Shown here piece by piece: positions 1-11,482 of a stretch of DNA of 64,000 nucleotides. Within the stretch, counting starts at the first letter, position 1. Each line of letters opens with the position of its first letter. The stretch comes from Nemertoderma westbladi (Eukaryota; Xenacoelomorpha; Nemertodermatida; Nemertodermatidae): positions 62,001 to 126,000 of the forward strand of contig JAUCBJ010003070.1 in NCBI GenBank assembly GCA_032718475.1. Reading direction: 5' to 3'. Position numbers and translations under genes: made by a program. Below the pieces are notes generated by a model. The model was not told the origin of the DNA. It saw nothing but the letters and a program-made list of their open reading frames with translations, and searched no databases.

Positions 1-790
1 GCGTTTCTTATGATTGGGGGAACACATGACACTGCTCGAAGATTTTCGGAGGTGATGGAAATGTCAAATCCTGTCAATCATAGTCGCTGGTGAGTTACTC
101 TTAGGCGAATTACTGATGCTGTTAGAAACCTGGCGATTGGTAATTGTTACAATGAAGCTCAGAAGCTGCGTAATAAGTATGGGGCAGATACAGGTAACCC
201 TATCTCTGGTAATAGTGAGTCAATATATAATGTATCTGTTACTTTTGATGCCACTTGGCAGAAACGTGGGCATATGTCCCTTTACTGTGTGGCCTATGTG
301 ATGTCTGCTGATACCGGCGCAGTTCTAGATATTTTTGTTGTCAGCAAATCATGTTATATTTGCCGCCATTATTCTAAACTTTGTACTATACACGTACCGC
401 AACATAATTGTGACATAAATTTCCGTGGCAGTAGCAATGCCATGGAAACTTTTGCTGCGAAGCAACTTTGGGCAAGATCCATTGAAAGGAACAAGTTGCG
501 ATATACAGAGCTGCTAAGCGATGGAGACAGAGATTTTCAAAGAGCTCCGAGAGAACCCTCCATATGGCATCGAGCACCCAGTAAAGAAATATGAGTGTAT
601 TAACCATATCGCTAAACGAGTAACCAATGGCCTTGAATCAGTCCGTAAAGAAAAAAAGGATCGGTGGTGTGAATGGGCTCTCTCAGCCACGGATCAGACA
701 ACTAGCCAGTTATTACCGGAACACTGTTGTTCACCATGTCTCTTCTGTAGACTACCGAACAATAGAGAACCTCATTGACACCATAATACG
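1..790 (+). pseudogene. Mutator-like transposase, N-terminal part (interrupted)
   Basis: Frames read across this stretch give the pattern of the animal Mutator-like transposase domain: a segment like VTFDATWQKRGH, a CYIC knuckle after VVSKS, then RGSSNAME, RYTELLSDGD, and ECINHIAKRV followed by a basic stretch and an ASYYRNTV helix. The family protein is normally one continuous ORF. Here the reading frame shifts near 520 and near 670, and an in-frame stop occurs near 102, so the copy is dead. The gene starts upstream of the window. It stops abruptly at 790, where a BEL element begins; the missing C-terminal part resumes at 12933. Family assignment is by recognition of motifs, not by a search. 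Confidence 0.75.
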
Positions 791-1958
791 TGTTCGCGCT
801 TTTAAGACCTTTGGCAGTTTAACCCGCCAAATCTATATGTCTTCTAGGTTATAAATCGACTTTAGCCTATGACAAGTATTTGACACAAATAAATCCAACA
901 TTAGCCGAAGCCAGTCTATGCGCGACCATTCACCCGCTGGATATACCCGGGGGACTGGATTTGGATGCTTTAATTTGATTGTGGTGCAGGCCTACCGTAC
1001 TATTCGATTGATCGTTAATATAATTCCTGACAAATATCATTCACTTTCGGGAAATATTAGCAGTTCCTTTAGGACGTGGCGCTCTATCTATATAAACAGA
1101 GCTATGGCTTACACTAAACACAACGGAATGGATTATAAGTTACACATAAGGCGCATTCTTTAGGAGATGCTTTGTTACGCGGACAAGCACATACAGACTA
1201 TTGCACACCGCTGCACACTGAATTGCCGATAGTCACTGATTTTAATCATACATAAAGAGAATAGCAACCGACATTTGTAGGGCCTATAAAATAGCATTCA
1301 ATTCACTACAAACCACGATAATATAAGTCGCAATTGCTATGTGTAGCCGGTCTCTCTAACCTTAGTGTATCAAGAAGATCGGGGTTTCTGATCGTTTATC
1401 GTTATTCTCCAAATAACAATATGTAAACAACCGATACAATTAATAACAAACAGCAAATAGCTGTAAATAATGTGCAATACGTACCGTACCGTTATGTGTT
1501 CTTAGTGTCTCGTACCGCTGTACCGGTAACAGTTATGTGTTCTTATAATTAAAGCCGTTCTAATGTTGGAATAATTCAGAATAATTCCATAGCCGATGTT
1601 CATGGCATCAGGAAAACCAACACACTGAACCCTGTGAGCTGTTGCAGGTAGCTTTCAACACAAAGAGGAAAGGCTCTCATTGGCAGAGTTCCATATTCCA
1701 CAGATTCCACGAATGTCTAAATGCCAAACCTCCCTAGCCTTTGCAGCCCATAGCCAACACAAGGCTAAATCGCTCTGATTGGTCGATCATTGTTCTGATT
1801 GGTTAATCGAACAGAACAAAGAGGCCATACGTACAGCAAATCAGCCAACCAGCGGGCAGATTGTGCCACTAGAAGCAACAGTTTAGAGGATTTGAGCGAA
1901 TGGGGGAAAACTGGATTACAAATGGAAAAGGCCAGTTATATCCCCAAAAGCTTTTACA
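791..1958 (-). repeat. BEL#1 3' LTR
   Basis: This 1168-bp LTR begins tgttcgcg and ends ttttaca on the plus strand. It matches 11765-12932 nearly base for base. The adjoining internal sequence at 1959-1970, read on the minus strand, is a short purine-rich stretch (GGGAGCGG) that is a weak candidate polypurine tract. Short ORFs inside the LTR are not conserved genes. Confidence 0.92.
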
Positions 1959-2036
1959 CCGCTCCCAGAAAATGGGATTTAATTATATAAAATATAAAAA
2001 ATCACAGTTTCTAAAATATAAAAATACTCTAAACAG

Positions 2037-2460
2037 TTAGTCTTTCTTGCGCGGACGGCGTTTACGCAGTTTCTTGAGGCTAGCAAGAGTCCTTTTCTCT
2101 TTTGGGGCGAGCCACTTTACTAGGAGGGCTATAACTCCTGGGTGAAGGGTGCAATACAATTGCATCAGAAGGTTTAAGGTTACGGTCGGTGTCTCGTCCA
2201 TTTCGATATGCTTCTTCTCGAGCTGATTTTCCTCCGCTTGTAGCTGGATACGTTCATCCAAAAACTCTCGCAGAGAATAGGATCGTCCAAGTTCGATAAC
2301 TTCTTAGAGATTCTGGATTTCCCGATCGAACTGAGATATAGTTACTTTGTTTACCGCTTGGACTTGCTAGTGCAATTTACGTTTATCTGAACAAGCGTAA
2401 GTTCCTTTTCTGATCTTTGTAGAATAGCGTCTAACTCATTTGGTACAACGCTCTCCGCCA
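2037..2460 (-). pseudogene. Unidentified small ORF: coiled coil, hydrophobic segment, basic tail
   Basis: I do not recognise this gene. On the minus strand, a coding-like frame begins near 2460 (GTG, no ATG seen; VAESVVPNELDAI), shifts near 2370, and has stops near 2365 and 2305. It then runs open to a stop at 2037. The later part is heptad-like and charged (EFLDERIQLQAEENQLEKKH). A hydrophobic stretch with LLMQLYCTLHPGVIALLVKW follows, then a strongly basic tail ending RKRRPRKKD. The layout could be a membrane anchor with a basic cytoplasmic tail or a small nucleic-acid-binding protein. It overlaps the end of the next ORF upstream and is the last coding stretch before the 3' LTR, the place where env-like genes sit in some LTR elements. 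Confidence 0.35.
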
Positions 2461-2730
2461 CTTTGGTGACAGGTTATATTGTGTTAAGCCGGGACGATGG
2501 TAAGGGTTAAACGGCGATATTAAATGTCTGCGTCCCAATCCGGCTAGGCAGGATAGGCTAATATCTAGGAAGCCCACAACCGGGGTGCCACCGACTAATC
2601 GTTCAGGTAACACTAGATCTTTGAGTAGTGAGTACAGCTCGGGAGGATCCGTCATACTAATAGGATCAAGAGTCTGAGGTCTCACTAGGGAATGAGGAGA
2701 TCTGATCGAGTATTCCGAAACTCTGATCAT
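2431..2730 (-). CDS. Unidentified ~100-residue ORF in BEL#1 3' region
   Basis: The frame is open upstream to 2913, but the stretch above about 2740 overlaps the better-supported ORF at 2739-3560 in another frame. I therefore take the internal ATG near 2730 (MIRVSEYSIRSPHS) as the likely start. The product is basic and proline-rich (DPPELYSLLKDLVLPERLVG), with no zinc knuckle and no clear signal peptide. Its 3' end overlaps the start of the coiled-coil ORF by about 30 bases. Function unknown; it may be a chance ORF. Confidence 0.3.
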   Translation of the reverse strand: MIRVSEYSIRSPHSLVRPQTLDPISMTDPPELYSLLKDLVLPERLVGGTPVVGFLDISLSCLAGLGRRHLISPFNPYHRPGLTQYNLSPKWRRALYQMS

Positions 2731-2738
2731 TGGTTTAT

Positions 2739-3560
2739 TTAAGGATCGTCTGAGTCGAACGAGCGTAGGTGATACATCGAACAAGTTTCGCTCGAAACTC
2801 CCGTAAATATAGCGAGTAAAACTGTGTTTAAAGCAACGTCTCCGCGGATGTTTATGTCTTTCCGTTTGTTGGTTGGGTCTTGGGCATTCATCGCAATAAT
2901 ACCAAAAACGCACGTCTTGTAGGGGAAACGCGAGTGATCCTTCTCCAGCTTACAATATTCCTCCATCCGCTCGAAGCTATCCGGTACAACAGGCAGCGGT
3001 CGATCAGCGGCCAGACACACCACAGTGGAACAAAGCCGTTTGAATTCTACCTTGCGGTCATGATGCATACCTTGAGGATATCGAGTTTCTAGATTCTGTT
3101 GACTGGTAATATCGAGATAGGTTTCTCTCAAGAATTCCAGGTATTTGGTGAAGTCGCTGCGTTTATCCGGCTCTTCAACATCTGCACTTTCGAGTCGGTT
3201 TCGAATAGAATTTTCGTGTTCGAGTCTCAGTTTATCGCTCCTCTTCCGCTGGGTATGATATTTAAATAAACCCATTTCCCTTTTGGTGTCTATATCGTTC
3301 GTATCGTGTAGGTCGATAGGATGACCAGTAGTTAAGAAGTCCATATACGTACCATTACGAAGCGTATAGCGAGCGGTGAATTTTCTACAGTCCAATCCAC
3401 GCGCAAGTTGCTCCCGGGACACTGGCGGTTAGATATAACGACCACTGTCCTCCGTAGTAGTTGGACCAGCGTCGCCGCGTATCAAGCTATCAACAAATGC
3501 CTGTAAAGGTAGAGTATATCGCTCCCTGATACCAAGATCATCTTCTATCAACTCAGCCAT
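2739..3560 (-). pseudogene. Unidentified ORF of ~273 codons with one nonsense codon
   Basis: A minus-strand frame starts with ATG at 3558-3560 (MAELIEDDLGIRERY) and runs to a stop at 2739. It is broken only by a TAA at 3429-3431, codon 44, which a single substitution could have made. The product is soluble and charged. A basic middle (YHTQRKRSDKLRLEHENSIR) is followed by helical segments and a late hydrophobic stretch (VALNTVLLAIFTGVSS). I see no protease, RT, integrase or zinc-finger motif. It lies between the RNase H remnant and the 3' LTR, in the position of a third ORF. Possibilities are a captured viral or host gene, or a lineage-specific accessory ORF; the sequence does not decide. Confidence 0.4.
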
Positions 3561-3599
3561 ATCTGCTATATGAGTTTATTAATATTATAATGAGTTTAT

Positions 3600-5205
3600 A
3601 TTTAGGCTAGCGGGCGTCGCTACCTACCCCTCTCTGCCCCCGGACAGTGCAAGATCCTCAGCGCTGGTGTACTTTCGTCGATGTGCCTATCGCCAACGTC
3701 GTAGCTGCACAACGACTACAACAACCAGCACAAGTCACTCCACCGTCCGTCCCAAAGGCTTAGATATACTTCAGGTTCTTACTGGAGAGTTAGGGCTACT
3801 TTCACAATTGCGACTCGCTACTGTAAACACACCTTAGTAGTAACATTCACCTACAAACGCACAAATTCCACGTAACTGTCACAAATGGTACACATTCTAT
3901 CACACATTCGGGTCATTTGTCCGTTAGTCAAGTGCCTTCCAGAATGTCACGTTGTTATTATGTATCCTTGGATACTAGCGGTGTGCTATTTATTCCGTAT
4001 GCTATTCAATGGGGCAAGCCTTCTATTGTTCTTTTAACTCACTTCTAATTCTAGCGTGGTTGTTGCCATGGTGACATTATGGAAAGCTAGCGGTAGAATT
4101 AGGGTAATTCTCATGCATACAGATCTGGGATGCTATTTAATAGTAATTCTTTAATTGTCAATATTCTCTCTATATATGATTTTATGAAATTTTATCGGCT
4201 ATTGACTATATATTGGAGATTCTCGCACACAAATACACTTAATAGAGTGAATCTCCGCTCCCATGATCTATTAATTAATGGAATTTTGGGAATGTGATAA
4301 ATTGTATAAAATGACAATTTATTAAATTCATTGAAATATATGAATTTAAATTTATTCCCGTAAATTTTATTATTTAATGTTAAATAGATGTAATTTTATT
4401 CCAGAACGTGTCTGGGGACTGGGATCCTAGATTCTAGGAATTTTGTCCTTTTAAGAGTATCGGTAAGTGCTACGATATCTTAATCGACTAGAATTTTAAA
4501 GGATCTAAAATTTGACAGATTTTGTAAATATTAATAATTAATATTTAGGATGGGCACCAGTTTATTCCAGAACTTGTCTGGGGACGTTAACCACTGATTC
4601 TAGAATTTGTCTTTCAAGTATATCGGTGGGTGCCGCGATATCTTAATCGACTAGAATTACAGATGGTCAAAGGGTTTAACAGCTTTATTTTGCGTTATAC
4701 GATACTGTTAAAAGGACATCACGCTACTATATGTATTATTTAATATACGGTATGAGAGCAATATTGCACGAAGCAATGTCAGTGAGAAGAGGCAAGTCGT
4801 TTCCAAGGTCTACCCAGAGCTTGGTTTAGCCGAGACACGAGGATCTGAACTTTGCATTCCTAATACTCTGCTTACCAATAATACTTAAATATAGTAGGAG
4901 CTTTATTGTACTTTAATAAGTACGGATATTTCATCTTACTGTAGTCACGTATTTATAATATGATACGGACAGTAAGGAAAGAGAAAAATAATTATTTCTC
5001 GCCGTCGCACTAAATATAATATACAAGTAATTAAGTAATAAACACTAATATATTGCACTAATCTACTAAATAATCGCTAAATAACATTTGACTAAATAAA
5101 ATTAAAGAAAACGATTATAATAAAATTACATAATAATACATACATAATATAAAATAATAAAAATAAATATAAAATAATATAGTCACATACCCACTCCGTA
5201 TGTTG
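3600..5205. other. AT-rich non-coding stretch of BEL#1
   Basis: No coding frame longer than chance is visible. The stretch holds a diverged two-copy repeat (4395-4662, listed separately) and A/T runs near 5020-5180. In element sense it separates the pol remnant from the accessory ORFs. Confidence 0.6.
4395..4662. repeat. Two-copy tandem repeat, ~166-bp offset
   Basis: Copies begin at 4395 and 4561. Each has tttattccagaac, a gtctggggac segment, an attctag palindrome and the shared end gatatcttaatcgactagaa. About 100 bp of each unit is alignable. Confidence 0.75.
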
Positions 5206-5598
5206 TTACGTTATGGAGTCCCTAGATATTTGTTGGATTAGGGAGGTGGTCGTGGGAAGAGTATCTTGCCTTCCATAGTTTCCGGACAGTTTTCGGTTTC
5301 TTTCCAGTAAACATAAACGACCAGCTGGGCGATTGAGTTGTTGTGTTACTTTCTCCGCTCCCTTGGCCTGTCTAATCTTCGCCGGGTTAAGATGGGGAGG
5401 CCATTCATCTTCTTTACTTAGGAAGTCGGGTTCACCTAACCAGTCTGGAGTATCTGTCAGTTCTTGAGGAGTTGCTCCTCTGGAGGCGATGTCGGCTAGA
5501 TTGATCGTCTCGGGGCAATGTCTCCATTGATCTACATTGGAGTTGATGTCGTCATTATCTGAGGAGTATGGTGTTCCCTCAGTTGGGTCGTCAACCAT
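5206..5598 (-). pseudogene. BEL/Pao pol remnant (end of RNase H)
   Basis: The 130-codon frame carries the segment that lies between RNase H and integrase in BEL/Pao polyproteins: WRHCPETINLADIASRG, then WLGEPDFL and EWPP. It begins in a different frame from the end of the gag-protease ORF and overlaps it by 8 bases. Everything between the protease and this segment, meaning the whole RT and most of RNase H, is absent. After EWPP the homology fades and no integrase follows. This is a deletion scar, not a working gene. Confidence 0.8.
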
Positions 5599-8500
5599 TT
5601 TCCATCGCTACCATTTTTACTGACCTTATGCTGTGTTCTCCTAGTTCATCCTGGGGGGTGGACAACGCGCCTACATAATAATCCGCTATTACGGTAGATT
5701 TCCAAACCTGCATAATTCCTGACATGTTTAGCTTAGTTCGGAACTTGGGTTGTCCAGCAAAGATGTCTTCGGCTAGTTCTTTGTCGATGAATGTTCCTGT
5801 GCTACCGGAGTCAAGGAGGGCGTTCACTATATAACTCCTTGTAGGTCCGTGGACCCTTAACTGTACAACAGGAAATTCTCGGATTCCTATATTGGAAGTT
5901 GGTGCTTTCCAAGATGGTTGTCTGTCAGAAGTAGTTAGGGGGAGCTCGCTGTCGGTGTCCTTTTCATACGTAAGTGCTCGATACACTGCGGTATTTGTCA
6001 GGTAACAGGATTCGTTTTCGTCGGAGAATTCGTCCGTATAGAATCCTTCCATCTCAGAATATTGGTCAGTGTCGTTCACATCACTGAATTGGACATGTAG
6101 TTCGGACTCACTTACCTGACTCGGGCTGTTTCGTTCGAATTCCGTGTGCAACAAGATATGATGTTTTGCGCCGCACTTTGCACACCTTGCGTCGGAGTAA
6201 CAGGTTCGCCATTGGTGTCCTCGTCTGAGGCAATTATAACATAGCCGCTTATCCCACATGACTTCACGTCTATCCTTTAATGATTTCTTCAGGAATTCAT
6301 CACACGTATTCAAACAGTGGGTCCCGTCACATAGCGCACATTTCGGTTTGATGTTACTTACCTTATTTTGAATAACAGTGTGCACACTCGTTCTTTCTTC
6401 GGGCTTTCTCACCTGGATTCTCTTGGGAGACCGAGGAGGAGTTTTTCTTACCTGTTCTCTCCTGTCATTGGTTCGAGACTTGAATTTACTTACCTGTTCT
6501 TTAGGCGTTTTATTGACATAATAAGATCTTTCAGTGTCTTTCCCGCTATCCTCTCCTTGAGAAGTCTGGCTTTCGCCGTCGTCTGTATAACACACTGGTG
6601 TTACCTTTCTCCTAGAGACGGGTTTCTCACTTACCTTGTTTTCCGGTGTCTTCTCTCTGGACTGCTTTATGAGCTGTAATTTCACTTCGCCATCCAAGAA
6701 TGACATGAGATCAGCCATGGTAGGGTCTCGTTGTTGTTGTTCCATCATATATAACACTTTCTTGTCCCAGCGTGTACCTACTCCACCCTTCGGTAAAGTA
6801 GAAGCCACTGCTCTAATAACCATAGCACTCTGATACTCATGAGACTTACCTAGCCAATCTAATTGTCTGCAGATCTCCTGAATCTCATCGGAAAACTCTA
6901 TAATCCCGCTGCTAATAAACTTTCGGGGCGCTACCAACTTTGCATACAAATACCCAGCTATGTTATTCCTATTACCATACCTGATGTTTAGTGTATCCCA
7001 AACTTGTCTTAATCCGTCTGGATGTCCAATAAACTTTAACGCCATTAACTTGGGAGATCCTTCCAAGCACTCGATGAGGGATCTAAGTTTCTCTCCATTA
7101 GATAGCACAGAGTTCTGTATGTTATCTTTGTAATATTCATTAAAAGGTAACCATTTCATCTCATCTCCATTGAACTTGACTATCTCTCCCACCTTTACCG
7201 CTTGGCGGGCTTCGGTTCTAGCCATTTGACGCGTAAAACTTTCTTGGGCCATCGTGTTATTTAATATCGAGTTATCGGTATATAAATTTCTCGGATTATG
7301 ATCAAGTCTATAGGGAATATCACTATCAACAGGTCTATAATTACCCTTAATAGGGTTTACTATAGGAGTTTCTACTTCGCTAGCAGTATAGATGCGTGTA
7401 GGCTCCACACCTTGCGCATGAGATACTTCAGACCTAACGGGTTGACATATTGTTACAGAGGGTGGTGATATACCCTTTTGTAAATTTACTAATTTATCGC
7501 GTTCTAGCGCGATACTTTGCTGCACTTCTTGCAACTCTAACCTACTTTCCTTTACGGTTCCCTTTAACTGTTGAACAGTCCCTTCTAACTCTCGGACCTG
7601 TTGGGGGGAGCGCACTCGATTCTCCTTCATCTCTCCGAGGAGAATGTCCATCTCCCGCCGTCTCTCATTTACCCAATCAACCGCAGAAGCGGGATCCGCC
7701 AACGTCGTAGCGGGCAGACGAGGGACTACGGGCGATATATCCTTTATATTTCGCTCGGAGTCCAGGACCGACACTGTTTCAGGGGTTGTTCCTCTAGGCA
7801 CAGATAATTTGGTGCTGTGTAAAGGGAATTTAAAGGTGGGTTCTGGGAGCACAGGTGTCTCTATCACCGAAGGGGTGATTTCAAGAACAGGCCTAATTAT
7901 TTCAGGCTCATCTACTATAGTAGGGAGTCTTTCTATTTTAATTATTTGGTCTGTGGGTTCTGTACTACCTAAATCTGTGTTAGTTAGTTGCCTTCTAACA
8001 GCTGGGGGCAAATCAGGCAATTTTTGATGGTGAGATGTTCTTCTACGCCTACTTAGACGAGATCTATTTCCTCCGCCTTCAGGATTGGTGGTATCGCCTT
8101 CCTCAGATGATGTATAACCTTGTCTTTTGGGAGTAGATCTATTCATCATCTGCATATTACTAGCTGTTAACTGTTTACTGAAGTTGTCTTGCTTCTCTTG
8201 AAGATTTTCCAACTCTAGTTGGGTTGTCTCTTCAGATGCCCTCCGTTCTGCTTCTGCCACTGCTATTTTTGCCTCTGCCGCTGCTATTTTTGCCTCTGCA
8301 GCTGCTTCTGCCACTGCCGCCTTTCTTTCTGCTTCTGCCACTGCTGCTGCCGCTGCTGCTATCTTTCTGTCTTCTATACGTTTTTTCTTTACTTGTTCTT
8401 CTTGAACCTTAGCGATGCGGATGCTTTCATTGAATTTAGCTTGGTTCGCAGCTAACCTATCCACATTGATTGCGTCCAACACACGCTGGGCTCCTTCACT

Positions 8501-9568
8501 ATTAGGGCTAAGCCCCTCTAGTCTTCTCCTCAACTCTTCATCTCCTACAAAACGTTGATAGTCCGACAGATAGATGTCAATGGCATCCCTCTTATGCGGC
8601 TTCTCTGCCGTCGCTTCACTTTCCACTTGGGAAAAAGGAGCGTCTGTTGATTCTCCATGGGTTGAGCGCTCATCCAGTTGGGCTTTCCACTGAGTCGTTC
8701 CTTGCACCTGGAGGCTCACCCGTTGAAACCAAGTCTTTACGGCAACTTGCAACGACGTGTCTTGTCTTCTTTTAGAAGCCTCCTCAAAGGCCGATAAAAT
8801 TAGCCTGATTCGTAAAATTCTTTCTCTAACTTGATAAAGCAGCTGTCCCTGCTCTTGAGGTCCTTGGGGTTGTTGAAACAGTTGTTTTTCTAATCGCTCC
8901 ATGGAGCTGAAGAATCCCTGTACGTATCCGGCTGCGGACCTCTTCCACACAGCTGGATCGACGGTTTCCTTGGTTACTCCCATCCTGTGTATATCTTCCC
9001 AGGCAGCTTCTGATAAATCAAACGGGAGTCCGGGTCCGGGGAAGTTCCATTGCGACTCGACAATAGACTTCAGTTCTTCCCTTGTATATCCCGCATAACT
9101 ATCTTTAGTCGATCGCTTACTTCTCGCCCAATCGATCTGGTGTTCTTCCACCGCAATCAATAACCTAGTGAGTACGGCTGCAGGAAGGATGAGAAGGGGA
9201 TCCAAATAAACCGCATCCGTCATCTTTGCTCCGCGCTCGGGTGTCAGCTCTACAGTATCCTCACTACTGGAGCTGTCGGGCCGTTGAGAAATAAGTTCTT
9301 GGCTCGCGGGTTGTTGTTGTTCCGCTGCTTCTTGGTCCCGCTTGACCTGAGCTCTAGTGCCTATGATAGACCTACGGTGTTGGACTAGCCTAGGGTCTGA
9401 TATTACTACTGTAGGGAGGGCCTTTCTTACAGTAGGAGGGGACTTAGACTTTGGTCTGGGATGTTCTATACTTTGATCTTGATCACAGATCTTTTTAAGA
9501 CACTGTCTAACAGTAATTCTAACACTCTCTATGAGACTATCTGACAGTGTTTGTTGTGAGTCAGACAT
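5591..9568 (-). CDS. BEL/Pao gag-protease polyprotein, 1325 aa, intact
   Basis: ATG at 9566-9568 opens an uninterrupted frame. About residues 1-390 are charged and low in recognisable motifs. About 395-450 is an alanine/glutamate-rich heptad region expected to form a coiled coil. About 770-970 is the Pao-type gag core (VKFNGDEMKWLPFNEYY, then LEGSPKLMALKF). About 1075-1140 holds the gag zinc knuckles (CALCDGTHCLNTC and CYNCLRRGHQWRTC). About 1248-1260 is the aspartic protease signature LLDSGSTGTFID. The frame stops shortly after the protease, where other BEL elements continue into RT. The product should form particles and mature itself but cannot copy or integrate the element. Lack of any frameshift over 4 kb suggests recent insertion or selection for Gag. 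Confidence 0.88.
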   Translation of the reverse strand: MSDSQQTLSDSLIESVRITVRQCLKKICDQDQSIEHPRPKSKSPPTVRKALPTVVISDPRLVQHRRSIIGTRAQVKRDQEAAEQQQPASQELISQRPDSSSSEDTVELTPERGAKMTDAVYLDPLLILPAAVLTRLLIAVEEHQIDWARSKRSTKDSYAGYTREELKSIVESQWNFPGPGLPFDLSEAAWEDIHRMGVTKETVDPAVWKRSAAGYVQGFFSSMERLEKQLFQQPQGPQEQGQLLYQVRERILRIRLILSAFEEASKRRQDTSLQVAVKTWFQRVSLQVQGTTQWKAQLDERSTHGESTDAPFSQVESEATAEKPHKRDAIDIYLSDYQRFVGDEELRRRLEGLSPNSEGAQRVLDAINVDRLAANQAKFNESIRIAKVQEEQVKKKRIEDRKIAAAAAAVAEAERKAAVAEAAAEAKIAAAEAKIAVAEAERRASEETTQLELENLQEKQDNFSKQLTASNMQMMNRSTPKRQGYTSSEEGDTTNPEGGGNRSRLSRRRRTSHHQKLPDLPPAVRRQLTNTDLGSTEPTDQIIKIERLPTIVDEPEIIRPVLEITPSVIETPVLPEPTFKFPLHSTKLSVPRGTTPETVSVLDSERNIKDISPVVPRLPATTLADPASAVDWVNERRREMDILLGEMKENRVRSPQQVRELEGTVQQLKGTVKESRLELQEVQQSIALERDKLVNLQKGISPPSVTICQPVRSEVSHAQGVEPTRIYTASEVETPIVNPIKGNYRPVDSDIPYRLDHNPRNLYTDNSILNNTMAQESFTRQMARTEARQAVKVGEIVKFNGDEMKWLPFNEYYKDNIQNSVLSNGEKLRSLIECLEGSPKLMALKFIGHPDGLRQVWDTLNIRYGNRNNIAGYLYAKLVAPRKFISSGIIEFSDEIQEICRQLDWLGKSHEYQSAMVIRAVASTLPKGGVGTRWDKKVLYMMEQQQRDPTMADLMSFLDGEVKLQLIKQSREKTPENKVSEKPVSRRKVTPVCYTDDGESQTSQGEDSGKDTERSYYVNKTPKEQVSKFKSRTNDRREQVRKTPPRSPKRIQVRKPEERTSVHTVIQNKVSNIKPKCALCDGTHCLNTCDEFLKKSLKDRREVMWDKRLCYNCLRRGHQWRTCYSDARCAKCGAKHHILLHTEFERNSPSQVSESELHVQFSDVNDTDQYSEMEGFYTDEFSDENESCYLTNTAVYRALTYEKDTDSELPLTTSDRQPSWKAPTSNIGIREFPVVQLRVHGPTRSYIVNALLDSGSTGTFIDKELAEDIFAGQPKFRTKLNMSGIMQVWKSTVIADYYVGALSTPQDELGEHSIRSVKMVAMENG

Positions 9569-9702
9569 GTTTGATTGTACAGTTGAATGCCTACTGCTAT
9601 ATTACAGTTAAAGCAAGTCTAGTAATTCAGTATCACTGTTAGCCTAGTAATTAATTACCGATATCATTACTCTATGTAGCGTGATATATATATAATATAT
9701 TA

Positions 9703-9957
9703 GAATACCGGTATGCTTATAGTATATATAAGTATTATTACAGACTAGGTTTGTCACAGAATACCGGTAGGTAATTTCAGCACAAATATATATAAATATA
9801 TAATAGGCCTATCGTGAATACCGGTATACAGCTTACACTTATAATGTATATATATAAGTATAATTACAGACTAGAATTAATTACAGAATACCGGTATATA
9901 ATTTAGCCTAAATTTATAGAAATAAATATAATAAGCCTATTGTAAATACCGGTATGT
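9703..9957. repeat. Diverged tandem repeat with taccggta palindromes
   Basis: Two units start at 9703 and 9816 and a third partial unit at 9944. Each contains aataccggta twice, a stretch like attacagacta and an aggcctat or aagcctat box. Confidence 0.7.
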
Positions 9958-10904
9958 CAATTATTTTAGAATAATTGAATTTCTGAATTTTAGGGGTTAC
10001 TTGGTTACTTTACTTACTTTATTACCGTTATTTGAGCAGTAGTCCAACTGATATTGAGACCTAATTGTTGTATGGCAGGCCTACTATTTATAAATCGTTT
10101 GAGTTGATTTATAATATATATATACCCGTTTAATGGGTTTTGTCAATATTTGAAATAAATGTTATTATTTCTGGGGGGAGTCACTACACAGAAGCTGTGC
10201 GCTCTCAGTGAAGTGCTACTTGTTGGACACTAAAACAAATAATTCTAATTTACCTAAGTTACTTAATACTACAAATTACGTACAATTCGGGGTGAGATTA
10301 CAATCTCTAAATAAACACAAAAATTACAAGTACGAATTTTTAGGGTAATTTTACAAGAAGTCTACTAACCAGCCTAACAAAGGGTTAGAATATCTGGTTA
10401 TTACAACGGACAGGTTACTACGGTATTTGAAAATAATAAGTAGTAGTAAATATACTGCGTTGTCCAGATAGGAAAATACCACCGTCTGACGACTTATAGC
10501 CGTATCGCTATAAGTACTACGTTATGTATCACGGAGTGTTCCTACCCAGAAGTGAATTACCGCGGTCTACCAGAACCAACGTGCCTATTAACCACTTTAC
10601 AACACAAATATACTGCCTACACACTAATCACCTTCGGAAAGCACTGTACACTAAACCCTAAATTAGGTACAAGTACTTGTACAACAAATAATCAGTAGTT
10701 AAAATACTTGAACAGCTAAAAGAACCACGGTATCTGCCGGAGTGACCAAAGCACAAAATCTCCAGTCTTTACCTACGCCAAGCAGCCCTGATGTAGTACC
10801 GGGGTTAGTTTAACTGTAACGGTATGTATAACAAACACAATTACTGTAGGAATAATCTTGGGGATATGAATATTGCGAATAATCGCATAAACTCTGAATA
10901 ATAA

Positions 10905-11482
10905 ATATTACGCTACGCGTACAGACTACTCAAACAAAATGCAGACCAAATACTACAGACTACTATCAAGCCTAAACAAACTACGGTATATGCAGACTCC
11001 GAAATGGTTAGTTAGTATGCGTTCTAACCTAGTAGTACGACTTATTCTTTCAGAGGGGGTTTACCTCACAGCACTGGAAGCCCCTACGTTCCCAACTGGC
11101 ACTTTATCGGACATACACTCTACACACACCGAAATTTCCTCAGACCTAACAACAGCCAGACAACTATCCAGCCTACAAATTATCTAAATAAGAATTATAC
11201 GCTACCTGTACAGACTACACAAACAAAGTACAGACCAAACGATGGCAGACTACTATCAAGCCTAAATAAACTACAGTATATGCAGACTCCAAAATGATTA
11301 GTTAGTATGCGTTCTAACCTAGTAGTACGACTTATTCTTTCAAAGGGGGTTTACCTCACAGCACTTGAAGCCCCTACGTTCCTAACTAGCACTTTATCGG
11401 ACAGATGCTCTACACACACTGCAATCCGTTCAGACTTAACAACAGTTAGACAACAGTCTAGCCTACAAATTGTCTGTACAAT
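10905..11482. repeat. Two-copy tandem duplication, 289-bp unit
   Basis: Copies at about 10905-11193 and 11194-11482 are very similar through shared blocks such as gttagttagtatgcgttc and gggtttacctcacagcac. The duplication lies in the BEL#1 leader. An ORF in the first copy is not kept in the second, so this is not coding. Confidence 0.85.

Noticed and set aside
918-1163. 81-codon ORF, repeated at 11892-12137
   Set aside because: Both lie within the BEL#1 LTRs and match only because the LTRs do; no coding features.
8219-8455. Leucine/cysteine-rich plus ORFs
   Set aside because: Antisense of the alanine-rich coiled coil of BEL#1 gag.
10939-11187. 82-codon ORF in the BEL#1 leader
   Set aside because: Lies in a tandem duplication whose second copy does not keep the frame.
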